Translations under genes and position numbers: made by a program
Assembly: GCA_900553245.1 (NCBI GenBank)
Contig: USCP01000021.1
Location: forward strand, 1 to 15,489
Direction: 5' to 3'
DNA: 15,489 nt
From: an uncultured Peptococcaceae bacterium
GTDB lineage: Bacteria; Bacillota; Peptococcia; Peptococcales; Peptococcaceae
Shown: piece by piece, positions 1-6,419 of the stretch
How the letters are laid out: every line of letters begins with the position of its first letter
Position numbering within the stretch: position 1 is the stretch's first letter
The notes under the pieces: model-generated
Told to the model about the DNA's origin: nothing
Database searches by the model: none
The model's input: only the letters and a program-made list of their open reading frames with translations

Positions 1-657
1 CTACTGCGCCTGCTCATCTACATGGGAAAAGCAAACGGTATGTTAAGCGGCGCTTGCCACTCCACCGGCGACACCGTTCGTCCTGCCCTCCAAATCGTTA
101 AGATGAAACCTGGTTGCTCCCGCGTAAGTGGTGCAATGGTTATGCTCAAGGGCGAAGAACGCTACCTCTTCAGCGACATCGCAATCAACATCACCGTTGA
201 CGCTCAAGCAATGGGCGAAATCGCTGTTGAAAGTGCTGCAACCGCTAAGACCTTCGACATCGATCCTAAGGTTGCATTGCTCAGCTTCTCCACCAAGGGC
301 TCCGCAGTATCTCCAGAAAGCGAAAAAGTTGCTGAAGCAACCAAGATTGCTCAAGAACTCGCTCCTGAGCTTCCAATCGATGGGGAACTTCAATTTGACG
401 CTGCATTCGTAGCAAGCGTTGGTGAACGCAAGGCACCAGGCTCCAAGGTAGCAGGTCATGCGAACACCTTTATCTTCCCTAGCCTCGAAGCTGGTAACAT
501 CGGCTACAAGATTGCTCAACGTTTCGGCGGTTTCGAAGCTATCGGGCCAATCCTTCAAGGTCTTGCTAAACCAATCAACGACCTTTCCCGTGGCTGCAAC
601 GAAGAAGACGCTTACAAGCTCGCTATCATCACCGCAGCACAAGCTGTTGTTGAATAA
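1..657 (+). CDS. pta: Phosphate acetyltransferase, C-terminal part (5' truncated)
   Basis: Phosphate acetyltransferase interconverts acetyl-CoA and acetyl phosphate in the cytoplasm, the step before acetate kinase in acetate fermentation. The frame is open from base 1 (an LLRLLIY stretch precedes the first Met), so the gene starts outside the window and an ATG at 22 is internal. Family hallmarks seen are GACHSTGDTVRPALQI, the segment LSFSTKGSAVSPESEKV, the QFDAAFV motif, and the C-terminal FPSLEAGNIGYKIAQR, GPILQGL and NDLSRGC blocks. About 218 residues are present of a usual 325-335. The C-terminus looks complete and ends with tandem TAA TAG stops. A terminator follows at once, so the gene is not cotranscribed with rpsF. 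Identification is by strong recall of the family alignment. Confidence 0.97.
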   Translation, partial: LLRLLIYMGKANGMLSGACHSTGDTVRPALQIVKMKPGCSRVSGAMVMLKGEERYLFSDIAINITVDAQAMGEIAVESAATAKTFDIDPKVALLSFSTKGSAVSPESEKVAEATKIAQELAPELPIDGELQFDAAFVASVGERKAPGSKVAGHANTFIFPSLEAGNIGYKIAQRFGGFEAIGPILQGLAKPINDLSRGCNEEDAYKLAIITAAQAVVE

Positions 658-670
658 TAGTCACTATCAA

Positions 671-697
671 CCTCTTGCTTCGGCAAGAGGTTTTTTT
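671..697 (+). terminator. Rho-independent terminator of pta
   Basis: Perfect 8-bp stem CCTCTTGC / GCAAGAGG closed by a TTCG tetraloop (671-690), followed by seven T residues (691-697). It lies 13 bases after the pta stop codon. Confidence 0.95.
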
Positions 698-710
698 ATG
701 AAATAGATAC

Positions 711-739
711 TTGCAAATACAGCGAAGTTCTGATAGAAT
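711..739 (+). promoter_or_regulatory. Promoter of the rpsF-ssb-rpsR operon
   Basis: TTGCAA (711-716), 17-base spacer, TAGAAT (734-739), with TG at 731-732 giving an extended -10. It sits directly after the pta terminator and about 70 bases before rpsF, leaving a roughly 60-base leader. It resembles a sigma-A/sigma-70 promoter. Assignment is by consensus only. Confidence 0.75.
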
Positions 740-751
740 ATGTATCTGTAA

Positions 752-803
752 TCCCTGCTCTGCAAATACTATGGCAGAGCCGTTAGTCCGGGGGGAGGAG
801 GTG
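752..803 (+). promoter_or_regulatory. Structured rpsF leader, candidate S6:S18 autoregulatory motif
   Basis: GCTCTGC (757-763) pairs perfectly with GCAGAGC (774-780) around a 10-base loop. Below it TCCC (752-755) can pair with GGGA (793-796), leaving a 3'-side bulge (781-792) that contains CCG. Known biology: in many bacteria the S6:S18 complex binds a leader hairpin upstream of rpsF with an asymmetric bulge carrying a CCG triplet and represses translation. Here the lower stem would overlap the start of the AGGAGG ribosome binding site (796-801), a plausible repression geometry. The pairing was worked out by eye and no covariance model was run. Confidence 0.5.
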
Positions 804-808
804 CAAGA

Positions 809-1099
809 ATGCGCGATTATGAACTTCTTTATATCATTAAGACTGAAGTAGGCGAAGAACAAAACCAAGCAATCATCGACCGTTACAACGGTATCCTCGA
901 AGCTGAAGGTGCTGAAGTAGTAAAGGTTGACAAGTGGGGCAAGAGAAAACTCGCTTACACCATCGACAAAAAGTACACCGATGGTTTCTACGTTTTAGTG
1001 ACATTTAAGGGCGAAGCTAACGCTGTCAACGAAGTTGACCGTTTGATGAAGATTGACGAAAGTCTCATCCGCCACATGATCACCCGTGTAGGCGAATAA
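809..1099 (+). CDS. rpsF: 30S ribosomal protein S6
   Basis: S6 is a primary component of the 30S platform and binds 16S rRNA as a heterodimer with S18. The 96-residue length is normal. The N-terminal MRDYELLYII, the KWGKRKLAY segment and the C-terminal ESLIRHMITR are characteristic. The start ATG is set by a strong AGGAGG at 796-801, seven bases upstream. It is the first gene of the classic rpsF-ssb-rpsR order, 30 bases before ssb. S18, its partner, is encoded two genes downstream, which suits joint autoregulation through the leader described at 752-803. Confidence 0.98.
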   Translation: MRDYELLYIIKTEVGEEQNQAIIDRYNGILEAEGAEVVKVDKWGKRKLAYTIDKKYTDGFYVLVTFKGEANAVNEVDRLMKIDESLIRHMITRVGE

Positions 1100-1129
1100 T
1101 TCTTTTATCAGTAGAAAGAGGGCCTAGCA

Positions 1130-1639
1130 ATGAATAAAGTCATTTTAATTGGTCGTTTGACACGTGATCCTGAATTACGTTACACACCGAGTGGCGCTGC
1201 CGTTTGCAATTTCACCATTGCGGTTGATCGTCCGTTCAACTCTCAAACCGGTGAAAAAGAAGCAGATTTCATCGACATCGTCGTATGGAATAAATCTGCC
1301 GAAAACGTTGCAAAGTATATGACTAAGGGCCGTCAAATCGCCGTTGAAGGTCGCTTGCAAATTCGTAGCTACGATGGCAATGATGGGCAACGCCACTGGC
1401 GTACCGAAGTTGTTGCGAACCAAGTTGAATTCTTGGGCAGTGGCAACGGCAATGCAGGTGGTGGTTATCAAGGTGGCAACCAAGGTTACCAAGGCGGTAA
1501 TCAAGGGTACCAAGCGAATAACCAAGGCTATCAACGTCAAACTGATCAATTCGCACAGCCAGCTGCTCCAAGAGAAAATCCATCTCTTGGGGGCTTCGGT
1601 ACTGAAGTGAGCTTCAGTGACGAAGATTTGCCGTTTTAA
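1130..1639 (+). CDS. ssb: Single-stranded DNA-binding protein
   Basis: SSB coats single-stranded DNA as a tetramer and recruits replication and repair proteins. The OB-fold spans about residues 1-105: MNKVILIGRLTRDPELRYTP, then FTIAVDRPF, DFIDIVVWNK and EGRLQIRSY. A flexible Gly/Gln/Asn/Tyr-rich linker follows (about 106-150), containing three tandem heptads of the type GGNQGYQ. The acidic tip is DEDLPF, a conservative form of the usual DDDIPF partner-binding tail, so the C-terminus is intact. Length is 169 residues, normal for Bacillota. The ribosome binding site AAAGAGGG ends about seven bases before the ATG. The gene lies between rpsF and rpsR, the conserved arrangement, with 19 bases to rpsR. 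Confidence 0.98.
   Translation: MNKVILIGRLTRDPELRYTPSGAAVCNFTIAVDRPFNSQTGEKEADFIDIVVWNKSAENVAKYMTKGRQIAVEGRLQIRSYDGNDGQRHWRTEVVANQVEFLGSGNGNAGGGYQGGNQGYQGGNQGYQANNQGYQRQTDQFAQPAAPRENPSLGGFGTEVSFSDEDLPF
1472..1534 (+). repeat. Three tandem 21-bp repeats in the SSB linker
   Basis: The stretch encodes GGNQGYQ, GGNQGYQ and ANNQGYQ (residues 115-135). Synonymous differences between units show that the peptide is more conserved than the DNA. Confidence 0.85.
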
Positions 1640-1658
1640 TTAGGAAAGGAGTCTCAAC

Positions 1659-1892
1659 ATGGCAAGAAGAGAACGCAACAGACGTTCACGCAAGAAAGTT
1701 TGCCAGTTCTGTGTTGATAAAGTTGAACACATCGACTACAAAGACACGAACCGTCTGAAAAAGTACATGACCGAACGTGGTAAAATTCTTCCACGTCGTA
1801 TCACCGGTAACTGCGCTAAGCATCAACGCGCACTCACCGTTGCAATCAAGCGTGCTAGAGCTATGGCTTTGCTTCCATACTCCAACGACTGA
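1659..1892 (+). CDS. rpsR: 30S ribosomal protein S18, zinc-binding type
   Basis: S18 pairs with S6 on the 30S platform. The 77-residue protein has the basic N-terminus MARRERNRRSRKK, the core KYMTERGKILPRR, and TGNCAKHQRALTVAIKRAR. Cysteines at 15 and 18 (CQFC) plus C52 and H55 (CAKH) form a likely zinc site. This is the 'C+' form known for several ribosomal proteins, so the cell may lack or alternate with a zinc-free copy. AAAGGAG at 1645-1651 sets the ATG. It is the last gene of the operon. The rplI gene that often follows in other Bacillota is absent here and a terminator follows instead. Confidence 0.98.
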   Translation: MARRERNRRSRKKVCQFCVDKVEHIDYKDTNRLKKYMTERGKILPRRITGNCAKHQRALTVAIKRARAMALLPYSND

Positions 1893-1914
1893 TTGTAAGA
1901 TATATTACAATATT

Positions 1915-1948
1915 AAAAGCGATGTTCCATTTGGAACATCGCTTTTTT
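1915..1948 (+). terminator. Terminator of the rpsF-ssb-rpsR operon
   Basis: A 14-bp perfect stem (1915-1928 with 1933-1946, core GCGATGTTCC / GGAACATCGC) with an ATTT loop runs into six T residues (1943-1948). A smaller inverted repeat, TTGTAA-N6-TTACAA (1893-1910), lies between the rpsR stop and this hairpin. Confidence 0.95.
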
Positions 1949-1980
1949 GTGCACACAATAAGAGGGCATATTATTAATGA

Positions 1981-2037
1981 AGAAAATAAACAAGGAACGT
2001 TCCAATGAATTATTCAATGGAGCGTTCCTTGTTTTTT
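1981..2037 (-). terminator. Terminator of the XRE regulator gene (probably bidirectional)
   Basis: A long stem pairs 1988-2009 with 2013-2034, having one mismatch and one G-T pair and a three-base loop. It is T-rich on both sides: TTTATTTTCT on the minus strand after the stem, and six T on the plus strand at 2032-2037. The minus-strand stop codon of the regulator (2036-2038) overlaps its edge. Together with the hairpin at 1915-1948 it insulates the core operon from the cassette. Confidence 0.85.
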
Positions 2038-2365
2038 ATTTGAGGGAATCGAGATAAACCGCCAAAAGCTCAAGGGCAGTAGCACGCTCCTTTGACGGAA
2101 GTAGCGCAAGACGTGTAAATAATTCTTCCTGTTCAATATCAAGGGGTGTGTCATCGTCAGTGAGAATTTCGTTAGGGGTGATATGTAGTGCAGCACAAAT
2201 ATGCAATATCGTTTGTAAGCGCATATTGCTTGTGCCACGCTCAATGTCTGCGTACGCACGGTCCGATAACTCGGCCGCTTCAGCTACCTGTGCCTGGGTG
2301 AGACCCATGCTTTTTTGAATAGTTAGAAGCTTGTTTCCTATAGCGCGATTGTCTGTAATAAGCAT
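2036..2365 (-). CDS. XRE-family helix-turn-helix transcriptional regulator
   Basis: This small cytoplasmic DNA-binding protein of 109 residues has a Cro/CI-type domain at about residues 8-64. The HTH core is LTQAQVAEAAELSDRAYADI (22-41), followed by the usual ERGTSNMRLQTILHICAAL helix region. A short C-terminal helical tail (about 75-109) probably mediates dimerisation. The ATG is fixed by GGAGGA on the minus strand (complement of 2371-2377). It is divergent from the six-gene cassette starting at 2499. Two matching inverted repeats lie between them, so I infer that it represses or otherwise controls both itself and the cassette. No toxin-like gene or protease domain is attached. The family is certain, the target sites are inferred. 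Confidence 0.93.
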   Translation of the reverse strand: MLITDNRAIGNKLLTIQKSMGLTQAQVAEAAELSDRAYADIERGTSNMRLQTILHICAALHITPNEILTDDDTPLDIEQEELFTRLALLPSKERATALELLAVYLDSLK

Positions 2366-2389
2366 AATTCTTCCTCCATAATTGCCGTT

Positions 2390-2409
2390 ATAGGAATTCT
2401 ACTTCCTAT
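2390..2409. promoter_or_regulatory. Operator-like inverted repeat 1
   Basis: ATAGGAA-N6-TTCCTAT, perfect 7-bp half-sites with a 6-base spacer. It abuts the upstream side of the cassette -35 (2415-2420). It also overlaps a weak minus-strand -10 (CATAAT, complement of 2408-2413) that could serve the XRE gene. Its centre is 55 bases from that of repeat 2. Confidence 0.75.
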
Positions 2410-2414
2410 TATGC

Positions 2415-2443
2415 TTGTAAAAGAGGAGGTATAACCGTATAAT
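2415..2443 (+). promoter_or_regulatory. Promoter of the accessory cassette
   Basis: TTGTAA (2415-2420), 17-base spacer, TATAAT (2438-2443, perfect -10). The expected start, near 2450, falls inside inverted repeat 2. An AGGAGGT string in the spacer (2424-2430) has no gene start behind it and is probably chance. Confidence 0.8.
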
Positions 2444-2444
2444 A

Positions 2445-2476
2445 ATAGGAAGAATACTTCCTGTTATTAAGGAAGT
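2445..2476. promoter_or_regulatory. Operator-like inverted repeat 2 plus extra half-site
   Basis: ATAGGAA-N6-TTCCTGT (2445-2464) has the same half-site and spacer as repeat 1 with one changed base. It covers the predicted cassette transcription start. Its right half is also part of ACTTCCT-N7-AGGAAGT (2456-2476), so three half-sites of alternating direction occur. A protein bound here would block initiation. Confidence 0.75.
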
Positions 2477-2498
2477 GAACACGAAAGGGGGGATTGTG

Positions 2499-2789
2499 AT
2501 GTTCTGCCAAAAATGTGGAAAAGAAATCTCAGATGATGCAACCTACTGCATACATTGTGGATGTGCGGTAGAAACCGGAAAGGTGAGAAAGAATCGAGGC
2601 AATGTGAATAGTACAGAAAAGACAGAAGATGTGAGCGTTTTGCTGGTCTTGCTGTCTTTATTTATTCCAATTGCAGGCATTATCGTGGGCGCTGTTCATT
2701 ATAACGAACATCCGGACACATCAAAAATTTATATTTGGTGTGGCGTTGGTGCCTTTATTTTTAGTTCCATAGTGTTAGCGTTCTGTTAA
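2499..2789 (+). CDS. Small membrane protein with N-terminal zinc ribbon
   Basis: This is a 96-residue protein and the first gene of the cassette. The N-terminus MFCQKCGKEISDDATYCIHC is a CxxC...CxxC zinc ribbon (C3, C6, C17, C20) of the type widespread in Bacillota membrane proteins. A charged linker (24-44) and two predicted membrane spans (about 45-67 and 77-95) follow. I chose the ATG at 2499 because it begins at the zinc-ribbon Met and has GGGGGG six bases upstream (2487-2492). An in-frame GTG at 2475 lies inside the operator region and is less likely. The ribbon should be cytoplasmic, perhaps for protein contacts. No enzyme motif is seen and the specific function is unknown. Confidence 0.85.
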   Translation: MFCQKCGKEISDDATYCIHCGCAVETGKVRKNRGNVNSTEKTEDVSVLLVLLSLFIPIAGIIVGAVHYNEHPDTSKIYIWCGVGAFIFSSIVLAFC

Positions 2790-2811
2790 ATAGTGAAGGA
2801 GGAATAGAAGT

Positions 2812-3150
2812 ATGGCTTCTGAAGATTTTATTGAGAAATTGAATTGTTTTTTCTTTGATAACATCACAAGAAAATACAAGAATATTGCAAAAGTCTTTTT
2901 CTTTTTTGGATTAGGGTCATTTTTACTTGGTTTGGTATTTTTGTTGTTTGGCCTATTATTTAGCTCCTATGGGGCGGGTGCGTTGTATATCTTTTTTGTG
3001 GGAATTGGTGTTTGCTTAGTGCCTTCTTGTTGGTTTTTATATGGTCTTGCGGATTTATTGGACAACGTTCATCATATCCGTTTGGAAATGACTCGTGGAT
3101 TTTTGTCCAATGAGAGGTCAACATCCATTGACCAGTTACCACGCTTATAA
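2812..3150 (+). CDS. Small two-span membrane protein, unknown function
   Basis: This 112-residue protein was not recognised as a named family. A hydrophilic N-terminus (1-25) leads to two hydrophobic spans (about 26-50, rich in Phe, Leu and Gly, and 54-79). A charged tail of about 32 residues follows (DLLDNVHHIRLEMTRGFLSN...). AAGGAGGA at 2796-2803 gives a strong ribosome binding site, eight bases from the ATG. It sits 22 bases after the zinc-ribbon gene and 11 bases before the 485-residue gene, so it is translated from the same message. A membrane partner of the larger proteins is an inference from position only. Confidence 0.85.
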   Translation: MASEDFIEKLNCFFFDNITRKYKNIAKVFFFFGLGSFLLGLVFLLFGLLFSSYGAGALYIFFVGIGVCLVPSCWFLYGLADLLDNVHHIRLEMTRGFLSNERSTSIDQLPRL

Positions 3151-3161
3151 GAGGTGATGAT

Positions 3162-4619
3162 ATGGCCGAGCGTTATGAAAAAGTATTCTCACAAGTGGAC
3201 AATCTTTATTGTACCGGCGCTCCGCTCGTTTTGGAAAAGGGTGCTTTACTAAAGGACGGATTGACACAGAATATTGTTGCCCAGCTTCGATTTAAAAACA
3301 TACAGGACAAAGTCATCAAAGCGGTTACAGTAAAAATTCTTTCTTATGATACATTAGGAAAACCGCTAAAAGAGGAAACGCAGTACCAATATTTGGATCT
3401 CTTCGTAAAAAGAGACGAATCCTTTGGTGAGCAGGTACCGATTATTGTTGTGAATTCGCAAACGCGAAGCTACCAAATCATCGTTTCACAAGTGATTTTT
3501 GTAAACAATACCATTTGGACAGGCAATGAGGTTTGGACACCACTTGCCCAAGTGCCGTCCTGTAGCGAGGTGCTTCAAGAGCCGGAGCTATGCAAGCAAT
3601 ATGCCATTGAATTTGGCAGCAAAAAAGGGCAAATGCATAGTATCCAAAGGGACTTGTTTATCTGTGCCTGTGGTGCTATCAACCGTTTGGATGAAGACAA
3701 GTGCCATCAATGCGGCTTGCCAAAAGAAAAAATCCTCGATTTTAACAAAGTGGAGCTTCAAAAAAATTGTCAAATTCGATTGGAAAAGGAAGAAGCTGAA
3801 CGCTTGAGACGTGCAGCTGAACAAGAACGTAAAAAGCAGGAAATTCGTAATCTCGCAAAAAAGATCATGAAAATTGGCATTCCGTTAATTATTGTATTGC
3901 TGGCTTGTGGCTTTGCGATGGATAAATATCAAGAACTTGATAGTGAGTATCAGTACGCAATGTCCCAAATGGAGGAAGGCTACTATGAAGATGCTATCGA
4001 AGATTTTAAAGCATTGGGCAATTTCAAAGATAGTCCTGACCGTGTAAAGCAAGCACAGGATGCCTTTGATAAAGAGAAAGCGGATACCTACAAAGAAGCA
4101 AAAGCGCTCCTTGAAGCCGGGGATGCCTTAGGCGCAAAATATAACCTTACACAAATAGAAGGTTATAAGGATGCGGATGAATTATTTTCAGTAGCTGTTC
4201 AACAGGAGCTGGTAAATGAGGTATATGACAACGACGATTCAGTCTTTACTGGATTTGGGGACGATTGTTTAAACAATAATGAGCTTCAAGAGGTACTACA
4301 GGGTGCTTGGATGCTTGTTGGCGATGGTAGTCTGGAAAAACTGACATTTTCGACCGATGGGGAAGCAATAGTAGATGATGGTACCGTCTATAAATGGGAA
4401 ATAATCGATAATGAATTTCTATTTTACGAATACGTGGAGAATTCTACCCTCGATTCCAAATATAGAACCCATTATTCTCTTGTGAAAGCTGATAACGGAG
4501 GATACTATCTCGGCGAGGCGAATGCGACGAATGGATTTGAATTTGATAAGATACTGCTTCCGGTTGACTCCGACTATGTAAAGCGCCTACAGGCATATGT
4601 GGCAAATGAAGAGGAATGA
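3162..4619 (+). CDS. Composite membrane protein: shared N-domain, zinc ribbon, coiled coil, one span, TPR-like and beta-rich C-domain
   Basis: This is a 485-residue protein of unknown function. Order of parts: (1) residues about 1-115, a beta-rich domain shared with the two paralogues at 4633 and 6420 (common motifs GALLxD, YQY and FGEQxPI); (2) zinc ribbon with C168, C170, C181 and C184; (3) a highly charged helix, about 198-232, probably coiled coil; (4) one membrane span, about 236-253 (GIPLIIVLLACGFAM); (5) helical repeats resembling TPR, about 258-350, including YYEDAIEDFKALGNFKDS and a second GYKDADELF copy; (6) a C-terminal beta-rich region, about 375-468, starting LQGAW, lipocalin-like in pattern. 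No signal peptide is present, so the N-half is predicted inside and the C-half outside. The start has GAGGTGAT just upstream. No catalytic residues were recognised. Confidence 0.9.
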   Translation: MAERYEKVFSQVDNLYCTGAPLVLEKGALLKDGLTQNIVAQLRFKNIQDKVIKAVTVKILSYDTLGKPLKEETQYQYLDLFVKRDESFGEQVPIIVVNSQTRSYQIIVSQVIFVNNTIWTGNEVWTPLAQVPSCSEVLQEPELCKQYAIEFGSKKGQMHSIQRDLFICACGAINRLDEDKCHQCGLPKEKILDFNKVELQKNCQIRLEKEEAERLRRAAEQERKKQEIRNLAKKIMKIGIPLIIVLLACGFAMDKYQELDSEYQYAMSQMEEGYYEDAIEDFKALGNFKDSPDRVKQAQDAFDKEKADTYKEAKALLEAGDALGAKYNLTQIEGYKDADELFSVAVQQELVNEVYDNDDSVFTGFGDDCLNNNELQEVLQGAWMLVGDGSLEKLTFSTDGEAIVDDGTVYKWEIIDNEFLFYEYVENSTLDSKYRTHYSLVKADNGGYYLGEANATNGFEFDKILLPVDSDYVKRLQAYVANEEE

Positions 4620-4632
4620 AAAGGAGGATATC

Positions 4633-5184
4633 ATGGACAATCGCTACGAAAAAATCTGTGTGTTACCTACTGAGGAGAGCGGTAGCAACAATGATGTATC
4701 CATTGTCGCAGGCGTATTACTATACGACCAAGTGACACGAAGTAAGCTGATTCAGTTAAAGCTTCAAAACAATAGCACCCAAATGCTTACGGGCGTGCTT
4801 GTAAAGTGTGTGCTTTATGGAGAAAACCGTGAAAACATCCTAGGAGAAACCTTCTATCAATACGAAGGGCTTCATGTTGCAAGCGGTGAAGCCTTCGGCG
4901 AGCAAACACCGATTGTGATTCAAACGCAGGAGGTGCAAGCCTTTGATGTCGTGATTGTGAATGTGAACGTAGAAGATATTGGAGAGGCGGTCACCGAGCC
5001 TGAATCAGAACAGGCGAATCGTCAAATAGTGCAGGACGATTCTGAATCGGCTTTCGTTAGAATGGACGCAGAACTGTCAGGAACAACACAAATGATGGAC
5101 AATGCACCTAAAAAGAAATTTTCGCTGAAATGGCTCATTGCAGGTGCCGTTTTAATTAGTGCGCTCTTGATTGCTGTTTTTGGT
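4633..5184 (+). repeat. Duplicated anchor module, copy A
   Basis: This segment encodes residues 1-184 of the 287-residue protein. It is closely matched, without gaps, by 6420-6971. By hand count, 29 residues differ of 164 aligned (residues 21-184), and the DNA is also visibly similar over long runs. Similarity collapses right after the membrane span. Confidence 0.88.
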
Positions 5185-5496
5185 TCCGGCTTTGGTGACC
5201 CTATCGTAGGCCATTGGCATATTAGTGATGATATTTCTGGCGTTGAGCTTCATATAAAAGGGAAAGGGGAGTTCGTTCTTGGTGTAAAAGGGGAAGAACC
5301 TATCGGTGAAGGAACTTGGGAACGCTATGAAGGCTCGCTAGAAGAATTTGATGATAAATCATTGCTATATTATACGATTTATCTTAAGGATATTGGTAAT
5401 AGTGTTCCTGTAGGTATGCTCGCTTACAATGAATCCCATAATAAACTGGCACTTGTTTTAAGAGATGATGATAAGGCATTTGTATTTACAAAATAG
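4633..5496 (+). CDS. Membrane-anchored protein with shared N-domain and exported beta-rich C-domain (paralogue A)
   Basis: This 287-residue protein is of unknown function. Residues 1-115 are the shared cytoplasmic domain, with YQYEGLHVASGEAFGEQTPI near 75-94. Residues 116-163 form an acidic linker ending in a positively charged PKKKFSLK. A single span follows at about 166-184 (WLIAGAVLISALLIAVFG). Residues 188-287 form a small beta-rich domain beginning DPIVGHW and containing EGTWERYEG, a lipocalin-like GxW pattern. The positive-inside rule places the C-domain outside. I chose ATG 4633, preceded by AAGGAGGA (4621-4628), rather than an upstream ATG at 4597 that would overlap the previous gene. 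It lies 13 bases after the 485-residue gene. Its paralogue is at 6420. Confidence 0.88.
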   Translation: MDNRYEKICVLPTEESGSNNDVSIVAGVLLYDQVTRSKLIQLKLQNNSTQMLTGVLVKCVLYGENRENILGETFYQYEGLHVASGEAFGEQTPIVIQTQEVQAFDVVIVNVNVEDIGEAVTEPESEQANRQIVQDDSESAFVRMDAELSGTTQMMDNAPKKKFSLKWLIAGAVLISALLIAVFGSGFGDPIVGHWHISDDISGVELHIKGKGEFVLGVKGEEPIGEGTWERYEGSLEEFDDKSLLYYTIYLKDIGNSVPVGMLAYNESHNKLALVLRDDDKAFVFTK

Positions 5497-5511
5497 AAAG
5501 AGGGAAAGAAA

Positions 5512-6366
5512 ATGAAAAAAATAGTTGCGCTAATGTTGAGCGTTGTAATGATGATTTCATTATGTGCATGTGGTGCGGATAAGAACGAGCCTTCGTTGGA
5601 AAATGATGATGTAACGATTGATGCTATTGCTGTCGATGATAGCTATGTTGATATAGAAAACGATAATTTAGCATTGGTTTATCTTTTCTTTACGGTGCAT
5701 CCTGAGGATAAAAACATTCAGCATTTATCTAGTATGGGTCTATCGATGACTATAAACGGAGAAAATGAGTACGATTCAGAAGTATTTGGCGGTAGATATT
5801 ATGTTGATCCATACATGTTAGGTAGCTATTATTACGATAGTGAGATTGAAGACATATATATGGGAGACAACAAAAAAATGATGTCAACCTTTAAGGTGCC
5901 AAAGTCAGATTTGGAAGAAGGTAGAGAGATTTCGTTGTTTTTCGGTACGGGTGAAATTGATGCCGATGGGTTGAGCTTGACAACTGATCTTATTAAGCAC
6001 TATGACACAAAGGATGCCTTGGCACAAGCAGTAGATCCAGAAGGATATAAGGCAGAACAAGAAAAAAGTCAGCCGGCCGATGTGGAGACTGAAGCGGTGG
6101 TAAAGGCACAAATGAACAATAGTTATGTAAAATTTACTCAAAACAATCTCAATTATATACTGGTATTTGGTTCTGAAAATGATTTTACAATTGAAAGCGG
6201 TACTGGCGGTAACAGCATTTCAAACAGTGGCACCTATGAAGTGTTAAAAGGATATATTGGATTGTACTACAGTGGAGAGACAGAGCCTACTGTAAAGATT
6301 CCATATTTTTTTGATGAGAGTGGTGCTCTTCATATTGATGCATATGCGGGATTTAATGTGATGTAA
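5512..6366 (+). CDS. Putative lipoprotein with two beta-rich domains
   Basis: This is a 284-residue exported protein. The N-terminal MKKIVALMLSVVMMISLCAC is a lipoprotein signal peptide with lipobox L-C-A-C, so C20 would be lipidated and start the mature protein (the extra C18 is unusual). Residues about 33-147 form a beta-rich domain, Ig-like in pattern. A Glu/Gln-rich linker (about 175-195) joins it to a second beta-rich domain (about 196-284) with a short GTYEVLKGYIGLYY core that recalls the C-domains of the neighbours. AAAGAGGG at 5497-5504 sets the ATG. The gene is 15 bases after paralogue A and is followed by a hairpin. An extracytoplasmic partner of the membrane proteins is inferred from position and topology. 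Function is unknown. Confidence 0.88.
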   Translation: MKKIVALMLSVVMMISLCACGADKNEPSLENDDVTIDAIAVDDSYVDIENDNLALVYLFFTVHPEDKNIQHLSSMGLSMTINGENEYDSEVFGGRYYVDPYMLGSYYYDSEIEDIYMGDNKKMMSTFKVPKSDLEEGREISLFFGTGEIDADGLSLTTDLIKHYDTKDALAQAVDPEGYKAEQEKSQPADVETEAVVKAQMNNSYVKFTQNNLNYILVFGSENDFTIESGTGGNSISNSGTYEVLKGYIGLYYSGETEPTVKIPYFFDESGALHIDAYAGFNVM

Positions 6367-6367
6367 G

Positions 6368-6400
6368 AAAAAGGGCGTATCAAAAACGATACGCCCTTTT
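6368..6400 (+). terminator. Hairpin between lipoprotein gene and paralogue B (weak terminator or attenuator)
   Basis: AAAA-GGGCGTATC (6369-6381) pairs with GATACGCCC-TTTT (6388-6400) around a six-base loop. Only four T residues follow the core before GG, weaker than the other terminators here. It ends 19 bases before the next start codon, too close for a separate promoter, so the downstream gene must depend on read-through or processing. Confidence 0.65.
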
Positions 6401-6419
6401 GGTGAAAGAAGTGGTAACT

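Noticed and set aside
43..642. A 199-codon minus-strand frame opposite pta
   Set aside because: Antisense shadow of a conserved metabolic gene.
1893..1910. TTGTAA-N6-TTACAA inverted repeat after rpsR
   Set aside because: Short, AT-rich, directly after a stop codon and before a strong terminator. No promoter or gene depends on it.
2036..2789. Toxin-antitoxin pair made of the XRE regulator and its neighbour
   Set aside because: The genes are divergent, not cotranscribed, and the neighbour is a zinc-ribbon membrane protein with no toxin family features.
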